DNA from: Gelatoporia subvermispora B | Taxonomy: Eukaryota; Basidiomycota; Agaricomycetes; Polyporales; Gelatoporiaceae | NCBI GenBank assembly: GCA_000320605.2 | Contig: KB445803.1 | Span: forward strand, 876,617 to 940,616 | Direction: 5' to 3' | DNA: 64,000 nucleotides | Part shown: one piece after another, positions 57,187 to 64,000 of the stretch | Numbering within the stretch: position 1 is the stretch's first letter | How the letters are laid out: each line of letters begins with the position of its first letter | Program-made: the position numbers and the translations under genes | The notes under the pieces: model-generated | What the model was told of the DNA's origin: nothing | Seen by the model: the letters and a program-made list of their open reading frames with translations, nothing else | The model's database searches: none

Positions 57187-59677
57187 GCGCAGGGTGATTC
57201 GTGAAAACAGATTGAATCCGTCGAAAGGTTGAGGCTCAAAGGAGGCAGGCGCACCGCGCTCACGCACAAACTTGGTCAGAGCGGCCATAAACCTCGGTGC
57301 GCACATGTCGTTCATGATCGTGGCAGCAGTGACACCTCGCAGTCTCGGGAGATGTCTTGTGGCTACTGCGTAGTTGCCTGCCATACTACCAGTGACATCC
57401 AGGTCGGCCTCGGGCTCCAAGTCGGGCGTGGTCAGGGGGGCAACGTCGGTTATGTCGTGATAATCACTGGGGGGGAATGGTAATTCCCTTGCAGAACGCC
57501 ACATCAGATACTGGCTAAAGCGGTTGACAGCTTCTTGACGGTGCAGCCACATTACCATTTGCACTACGTAGTCCTTGCGGTTGCTCGCGCGGTAAGCATC
57601 CTTAGCATAGTCAATGTGCAAGCGCTCCGGGGACTCCGTGTTGAAGCCATCAGCCGTGCCAAAGAGCCAAATCATGTCGACATAGTGTTCCATCGCGTGT
57701 ATCTTCGGGATATTGAAGTGAGGTTGCTCACGCGCCTCCAGGTCCAAAAATATCTGCTTGTGCGCGTGGAAGTTGTCTAGAGCCTGGCGAAGTGCTCCGA
57801 GCGTGCTTGACGTGTGAGAATGGAGCGAAGCCAGATACATGAAATCCAGCACTGCGTGTACAGCTCTGACCACACGCCCATCACAGCCAGCGACCAGACC
57901 CAGGAAGATCTTCACCATCTCTTTATGTTCATGGCCCGTCCACTGCGAGATTCCGGAAATACCTCGATCAAAGTGCCGCAACCCCATAAAGCTCGTCATG
58001 ACACGGAATTGCCGATCTAGCTCCTCCTCACCAATGATGGCCGAGCACCACTTCACGAGGTGGTCCTTGAAGACTCCCTTGTGGATTTGATGAAGTAAGT
58101 CTGGTGTGAATGACTGGAATATGTTGGCGTGTGGTAGATCTTCCCAGAATGGTGAACAGACATTTTGGACACCTAGGGTAGTGCAAGACTCTTTGATACG
58201 AGGTTCTAACATTTCCGCAGGATTGTGTTGAGCATGAAGCAGATGCAGAGTGTCCCGCAAGTCACGCCTGGAGTACAGTATGTGACTTCCTCGTTCTGTC
58301 GGGGGCACCTGACACATTGGGCAGCGATTCTCCGAGCAGCATGCAACTAAGCATTGCTCGGGGTAATCCGCCACATATGCTGCAAAGATCGGCCAGACAG
58401 TACGGACACAACCATCAGGGCATGTCATAGAAACCCCAGTACGTCCAGCAGTCTTCAGAGAGGCGAGTATTACTGACATGCAGTCATGAAAGAACTGATA
58501 CCGAGCTGCAGAGCGAATCTTGTCGGAGTAACAGTCGAATTTACCGACGGGAATATACCCGAGCAGGATCGTTGCATGTGAGGAGACTTCACGGCGCGTC
58601 TTCTTCGCGATATTCCCAATTGTGAGGTATACCGGCCATGCACTCTTGTCTCCACGGAACTGTGATAGTTTCGTCTTGTCTGATGATAAAATCACAGGAG
58701 CTAACGTTGCGCCGCGCAGGAGCTTCGCCTAACCAATAGCCGAGATCAGTATCTCATGCTTGGCGGATCGTTATGAACGTTGTACCTGCATCTCGTTCCA
58801 CCAATCTGCTGTCCACATCTCATCAATGACACGCTCCTTGCCAGTGGCATCCACAAATTGCTTGCACGGTGCGTATGCGACCACATTTTCAAACAGTGGA
58901 TTGTTGAGTAGCTCACGGATACATTCCACGGGATCGCGGTACCAGAGCTCTAGGTCCTCTGTCAATGCATCCCCATTTCCATCTTTCAGATCTCCCTTGA
59001 TCTTCATCGACTCATACTTCCATTCGGTGCCCTTCGGGAGGCCATCAATAGTTTGCAGAAAGTGAGTCTTGGTGTGATACGAGGGGGCAACTCGCTGACC
59101 AATCTAAGTTGTGACAGATGTTCAACTCGGTGCTGTAACATTGCAAGACATGAGGTTCACGTACAATTGGTAATTTTAAAAATTCCTCGGTCTGTTTATG
59201 GCCGACATTCTTGATTAGCCAGCGCCCCAGCTGCCACTCGCCCTCATCCCAGAATGGCTCATACACTCTACTACCCTTGTCTCGCTGCGCATGACGAATT
59301 TGCTCGAATTGCGTCTCTGCCCTCCCAGTTACCTGGCCCACTTGCAAGAATGTTGCGGCTCGCTGAACAAAATGAGCTTGCGGGTATTCTGGTGAGTTGC
59401 CTTCTCGCTGGTAGACACTGCGAGGTGGTAGGGCATCATAGTCCGTGGGGTTCTCAGAGGGCTCCAGGACAACCTCCGAGTCTAGAGACTCGCTGCCAAG
59501 AGAATCGCATGGCGTATCCGGGAATGTCTCTTCAGTGTGCTGTACTTCTGGTGATTTTATCCATTGACTATCCCATCGTTGATTTCGCTTTTTCAGGCAG
59601 ACTTTTGACTGAGCTTGATGGCGAAGCACAGCCGTCTCAGTGCTGAAGAAGAGGGAACAGAATTCGCATTGTGTCAT

Positions 59678-59887
59678 TGTTGCAGCAGGAAGTGAAGACT
59701 ACGGTACATGCCCCCGGTATTCTCAACACGCGGCAGCCCCAAAGCCTGCCGATCAGGCTTTCTGATCTGTTTGCTCTTAATTGGACGACTCAGGCCGCTT
59801 GACAATTTTCCTTCTTCACGCGGCTTCTTCGCCAGATCCACCTTGGGCACCAGTTCCTTCTGGTAAGCCGGCGAGAGGTATAGTATT
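59678..59887. promoter_or_regulatory. Divergent promoter between Plavaka transposase and DUF6532 gene
   Basis: 210 bp between opposed start codons. A TATAGTATTATGG stretch lies immediately before the DUF6532 ATG. The same head-to-head order exists in the decayed pair at 34.4-35.4 kb. Confidence 0.45.
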
Positions 59888-61925
59888 ATGGATCCCATGC
59901 GTCATGCTGAGGAGCTTGATTTTGCAGCAGCGGAAGGTGAGGGGCCGACAGGACGGGGACAACGACGTGCTCTGCCGACTGAGCGCATCAAAGCCCATCG
60001 TGAGTCTCATTTTATGAATGGTAATGCGTGCATTGTAACGGAATACTTACACGATAACATACTAAGGCAGGGAAATAGAGAAGTCCAACGCACGCCGCCA
60101 ACGCATGGCAGATATGCAGCAGCGTAAGCAATCGTCGACGCATATGCAGCCTGCTACCCATGGCGACCTGGACTGCATGGTCTTAGCTGAGACCAATGGC
60201 GGCTTTGCGACCAGCCCGCAAACATATATCTCCGGAGCGGCATTTGATATGAACTCGACGGCTCGTCCTGGCCCTGGAGGCTCTATTACTGAGGAGCAAA
60301 GGCGGCTGTTCAGCTCTTTGATACTGGAGCAATTCAGCGCTCTTGCTGCAGCTGTCGGAATAAGTCCGCTAGGTATGTTGTGTACTAGTTGTACCGACTC
60401 ATGTGATGATGATTGATTGCTAAACAGGTCAACAATACACAGGGCCGACCTCATATAGTATGGCTCTCGCGCCACAGCAGCCCTCATTAAGGCAGCACTA
60501 TCAGATGGCACCCTCTTACCCGCTGCCTCAGCCTTCAATGGGTAATGGAAGAGGACCGGACCTGCTCACGGTGTGTACCCGTGATACTAGTATTGTGTCA
60601 CAGGTACACTCAGAAGATCCTTGCCAGCTTAATGCACCATCACACGGCACCATTGAGCATATCAACACATGTGCTAACAAGGAGAACATACCACCGGAGC
60701 GACTAGAGGCTCACGCTTCGATCACCAGCCTTAGCACAGACTCGGAGTTGACGATGGTATGTATTACACCTAGTGACATCGTGAGCCACTGTAGCTAAAT
60801 GATTGACCTTGAGGAGGCTGTGTCGGGCAGTGACGACTTTCCAGATGACACAGCGAGCAAAGCAAAGTCACGCTGCAAGAATCGTGATCGCAGTGCACGT
60901 GATGTGTCGAATGAGCACAAGGCTATTCTTGACGTCGCATATGAACATCTGCGCATGCTACTGATCACTGACAAACCATGGGCAAGAGGTCGTGAAATGG
61001 ACCGACTTATTATGCAAGCATGGGAAAATGCCTGCGACGAGTTAGGGTTGGTGGGTGAGCAGCGCCTACGCCCTGGTTTGAAGGAACGTGCACAGGTAAG
61101 TGTCATCTCATTGGGCAGTGTACGCTTGCCTAACATGGTCGATCCTTCTGCAGTTGGTCGAGCGAGGGCTGCAGACTCGGAGTGCCGTGAAAACATATCT
61201 CCAGCACAATCTCTTCGCGAGCCACTATGGCTTCAAGATCGGCAGGCCAAGGCTAAGCGAAGATGACAAAGCGCGCAATTGCGACCAAGTCAAGATCCTG
61301 CTCGAGCAGGATGCATTTGTACACATGGTGAGTTTGACGTTCAAGGTCGAAGGAACTTGCTGATGGTGATGTAGGATGCTCGCGAGCGCGGCAGCGTGTT
61401 CCAAAACCCGATCGTGGCGAACGCCATGCATGGGTTGTGGTTCCGTGATACACAAGACACAGGTGTGCGCTTGACACACTTGTACTTCGTTGACGGAGTA
61501 CCCATTGAGACAATGGCTTTGATTTTCACCGTGGTGAGTTTGCAGATCATTGTTTCGTGGGTAATCTTACTAATGCTAAAGTGGTTGGCCTCGCAGGTGC
61601 GAAATTGTATTGATGAATTCCAACGAGGTTCCCACAAGAAGATTGACTTCTCGGAGCGGGCGTACAAGAGTGTCTACGAAAGTCTACTTGGCCAACTGAA
61701 GCGGTGGAGTGAATACTCACGTGCGAGGAGTGATAGAGCCGGGGATTTCAGGCGCGAGGTACTCGCAAATTGTCGGTGAGTACGGAAGACTGGTAGGGAC
61801 TTTGCCAGGGCTGATGCGAGTATGACAGGGTGGCGGCTGGTGTAACGGCGCAAGAAGAAAGTGCAGAAGAAGTCATTGGTGGTATACCGGAGTCGGAATT
61901 ATTTGCCTGTGAGGACGGTGACTAG
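59888..61925 (+). CDS. DUF6532-domain protein, 545 aa, in the Plavaka element
   Basis: Exons: 59888-59999, 60067-60372, 60428-60756, 60814-61095, 61154-61327, 61375-61533, 61597-61775, 61829-61925 (1638 nt in phase). The N-terminal 290 residues are low complexity (Gln/Ser/Pro) with a basic segment (KSNARRQRMADMQQRKQ). The C-terminal half matches DUF6532 as I know it: LRMLLITDKPWARGREMDR, YLQHNLFASHYGFK, DAFVHMDARERGSVFQNPIV, PIETMALIFTVVRNCIDEF, FSERAYKSVYESLLGQL. The function is unknown. The domain is common in agaricomycete genomes near mobile elements. The exon 4 acceptor (TTGAG, 60813) is weak; the alternative keeps frame three bases later. Confidence 0.75.
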
Positions 61926-62387
61926 TCTGCGGCCTCGGCCCTCGGGTGGTCCAGCAGTGTTAGGTAGTGGGTATCGAGCCGAGTAGTAGTGCTATCATTA
62001 TGATACTAAATATATTGATTCACCCTGTAACTACTATCGGAAGCGGCGACGAGCTGAAAACAAGAAAGAGCGCGATAATCTGGTGTCGACTACTCGTCCT
62101 ATGTGCCCTATGGGCCGTGGGCGCTATCCGACTGCGTGGGCTATAGACGCCGATGCGACTGTGAGACGACGCGGATGTTGGCCCTACATAGAGCTTTGTG
62201 GCGCGGCAATGTCAAGCTACCGACTATATAATCGGGGACTTGGCGACCGTCCTATCTGCCCTATCCTGGCGACCTCGGGGTATATAGGCTCTGCGCTCGT
62301 TCCAGATGTGAGGTGACTGCGGACGACATCGCGGGAGGAAGAAGAGATCATAAGGGCAGCTTGCTGCAGGATGCGAGCATTACTCGA

Positions 62388-62956
62388 GCACTAGAGAAAC
62401 TGCGTCCGCAGCGTTCTGTGCACTGTTCGTCGGACTGCCACTGAAGCGCGGAAATACCCTTCTTCCGCCACTATCCAGCGCATCACGTAGGCCTTCGTAA
62501 ATTGGTAGTGTGATGGCTGGAAGCTGAACACTCCTGAGACGTACTTGCTCTTGAGACGCTTGAACTGCTGCTGACCAGATGTTATTGTAAGAGTGACTGT
62601 CTTAGCCAACAAGAAGCTTCCGGCAGCCTGCAGGTTGTTAGGCTTGTTCTCCGGCTCATTTGTATGATTCACAGCGGGCGGGATGAGTCAGTCGATCTTA
62701 TGGATGTAGGTGAGATAACGGTTTATGAACAGGTCGTCGACGGGATCGTCTGCCATGCGCAAATTCAACGGTCCACGTCGCGACCAAGTCAACGTAACAG
62801 CGCCAGTTTCCGGGGCGCCCGTTGGAGCACCCTTCTCTTCTAGTACAGACAGTTTGGCAGCGGGATATGACCGCTATTTGACCATGATGTAAGAGGTGTA
62901 TACACACGAGCTTGCTCCAGAAGTTGACGATTCATCGGATTCTGCCATTGCAAAGG
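62388..62956 (-). pseudogene. Unrecognised gene remnant
   Basis: A minus frame encodes GAPETGAVTLTWSRRGP, then DDPVDDLFINRYLTYIHKID, an in-frame TGA, then NHTNEPENKPNNLQAAGSFL and LKSKYVSGVFSFQPSHYQFT. The TGA may replace Trp. A short upstream frame beginning AESDESSTSGASS could be a first exon. Family unknown; it lies outside the Plavaka right end. Confidence 0.4.
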
Positions 62957-63092
62957 GATTAGGAGCAGTACAAGTAGGGAAATTAGATAGATCTGGGTCT
63001 ACTGTCAGGGGTAACGAGATAGCACGATCACAACCAGCCCAGCATCACAGTTAGAAGTTGAAGAACGCCACGACCCGACCGACGCAGGCGCG

Positions 63093-64000
63093 CTAGACGA
63101 TGACACACTCGTCTTTCGCCTCTTGACGCGTCGGACGCGCCATGTTCGCCCGCTTGTTGCCCGATCGCTTCATCTCCGTCAGCCTGTTCATGGCCCGTTT
63201 GTTCCCTTGCGCTAGGACGGAGACTCAGATACAAGCACGGTGGATCGCAGGCAGGCACTTACCTGCTGCCCGCATGTACCACCGTTTCGCAAATTCGATA
63301 TCTTGCTTGATGCCGATGCCGACCTCTGCATAGTATCCTACAGCATATTCTGCCTTGCTTAGACCCTTGTTCCCTGCACGCCGTGCCCAGAGGTACGCCT
63401 CGGAGTCACTCTGCTTCAGAACGCCCTCGCTGCCGGTGAGGTACCACCCGCTGAGCGCGAGCTCCGCCTCCGAGTGGCCCTTCTCCGCAGCCCTAGTGTA
63501 CCATGCGATCGAGCGGCGGGGGTCGACGGGGCACGTGAGGTTCCCGTACTCGTAGCACTGCCCGAGCTTGTACTGCGAGTGCGTGTAGCCAAGGTGCGCC
63601 GCGCGCGTGTAGAGCTCCTTCGCGTACGCGGGGTCGTACGGCACGACGTTCGCCTGCGGGTTCTCGTACAGCATCGCGAGCTCGTGCAGCGCGTGCGGGT
63701 TCTCCTCGTCCGCCTGCTCCGCCGCGCGCTTCAGCCATCCGACCGCCTCGCGCGGGTTCGGCTGCTCGCCGAGCGAGCCCCGCAAGAGGATCACTCCGAG
63801 CTTGTACATCGCGGCCGTGTCACCCAGCGAGGCGGCCTTGCGGTAGAACGCGGCCGCGCGCTGTGGCTCGCGGCGGGTGCCCGCGCCAATTTCGTTGCAT
63901 ACTGCGACGCGGTAGCACGCCGCGGCGTGATTCTGCTTCGCGGCCTGCAGATAGAGGTGATACGCACGCTCGTGGTCGACGGGGAGCCCGAGCATACCCG
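63093..64000 (-). CDS. Sel1-repeat protein, Skt5/Chs4-like chitin synthase activator (5' partial)
   Basis: Regulatory partner of chitin synthase, acting at the plasma membrane. The last two exons are seen: 63263 to beyond 64000, and 63093-63205 (GTAAGT donor, phase 1). It contains about seven Sel1 repeats of 36-40 residues (AAFYRKAASLGDTAAMYKLG, AKELYTRAAHLGYTHSQYKL, SIAWYTRAAEKGHSEAELAL, ARRAGNKGLSKAEYAVGYYA). The C-terminus is basic (KRSGNKRANMARPTRQ) and ends in the CaaX-like CVIV, matching the prenylated end of Skt5 proteins. The start lies outside the window. A generic Sel1 protein is possible, but the CaaX end favours this assignment. Confidence 0.82.

Larger units (their letters stand above)
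50439..59677 (-). pseudogene. Plavaka-type transposase, split by a Gypsy insertion
   Basis: Cut-and-paste transposase of the Plavaka group. Exons: 59165-59677, 58786-59103, 57187-58728, then the frame resumes at 50957 beyond the 6.2-kb Gypsy element. The N-terminus has a C2H2-like finger (CEFCSLFFSTETAVLRH). The core has SFTPDLLHQIHKGVFKDHLV, RHFDRGISGISQWTGHEHK and ESPERLHIDYAKDAYRAS. The C-terminal part (LAYVEWCTPI, EIVAVDRIVRACH, FYLNPYIDMH) matches the fragment at 35.0 kb. The frame before the insertion ends in phase 0 and continues on the far side. A one-base shift near 50760 is needed to reach the conserved C-terminus, so the gene was probably already damaged or has been damaged since. 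Confidence 0.82.
49267..62308. mobile_element. Plavaka-type CACTA DNA transposon with nested insertions
   Basis: The left end CATCTGGAACG (49267-49277) is repeated inverted at the right end (62298-62308), each flanked by TG. Subterminal regions on both sides are full of ATAGG/CCTAT and TAGGSC motifs (49290-49490; 62095-62290), as in CACTA elements. Inside, left to right, are a 229-aa gene (+), the transposase (-) interrupted by a 6.2-kb Gypsy element, and a divergent DUF6532 gene (+). Without the Gypsy insertion the element is about 6.8 kb. The end assignment rests on short TIRs and a 2-bp duplication, so it is less sure than the gene content. Confidence 0.7.

Overview
The window is nuclear DNA from a filamentous basidiomycete, probably an agaricomycete. 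Genes are intron-dense with introns of about 45-65 nt (donors GTNNGT, CTNAC-type branch points). The transposons are typical of that class: a Plavaka-type CACTA transposase, DUF6532 and DUF6589 proteins, a chromodomain Gypsy element and a Copia-type element. Conserved genes were re-spliced by hand. Where I give an exon model, the summed coding length divides by three and the splice phases agree.

Layout. 0-8.6 kb is a conserved gene block: the 3' part of an Ash2/Bre2 COMPASS subunit (+), then on the minus strand a 21-exon PhoD-like phosphatase with 20-, 9- and 5-nt micro-exons, the cyclase-associated protein CAP/Srv2, a mitochondrial GGQ release-factor-like protein and the LYR protein Mzm1. 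8.7-24 kb is an old tandem segmental duplication with four secreted RNase T1-like genes. Copy 1's unit was later hit by a gag-protease-only Copia LTR element. 24.2-30.9 kb is a second conserved block: a Rho GTPase, a PIG-X/Pbn1 protein, 6-phosphofructo-2-kinase/fructose-2,6-bisphosphatase and a LARGE-like GT8 glycosyltransferase.

31-45.5 kb is mostly a transposon graveyard. It holds an unrecognised gene beside a 60-bp minisatellite, a decayed Plavaka/DUF6532 pair, a DUF6589 fragment, TIR-bearing dispersed repeats, an LTR element with a perfect 5-bp target duplication that contains an 817-N assembly gap, and a 1.6-kb CACTG-ended transposon carrying a small gene. 45.7-48.8 kb is conserved again: a PITH-domain protein and polynucleotide kinase/phosphatase.

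49.3-62.3 kb is a near-complete Plavaka transposon with matching 11-bp ends. It carries the transposase, a 229-aa gene of unknown function and a DUF6532 gene. A Gypsy chromovirus (TSD GCGCA) split the transposase, and a solo LTR (TSD GCAAT) then split the Gypsy pol, giving three nested insertion levels. The window ends inside a Sel1-repeat, CaaX-ending Skt5/Chs4-like chitin synthase activator.
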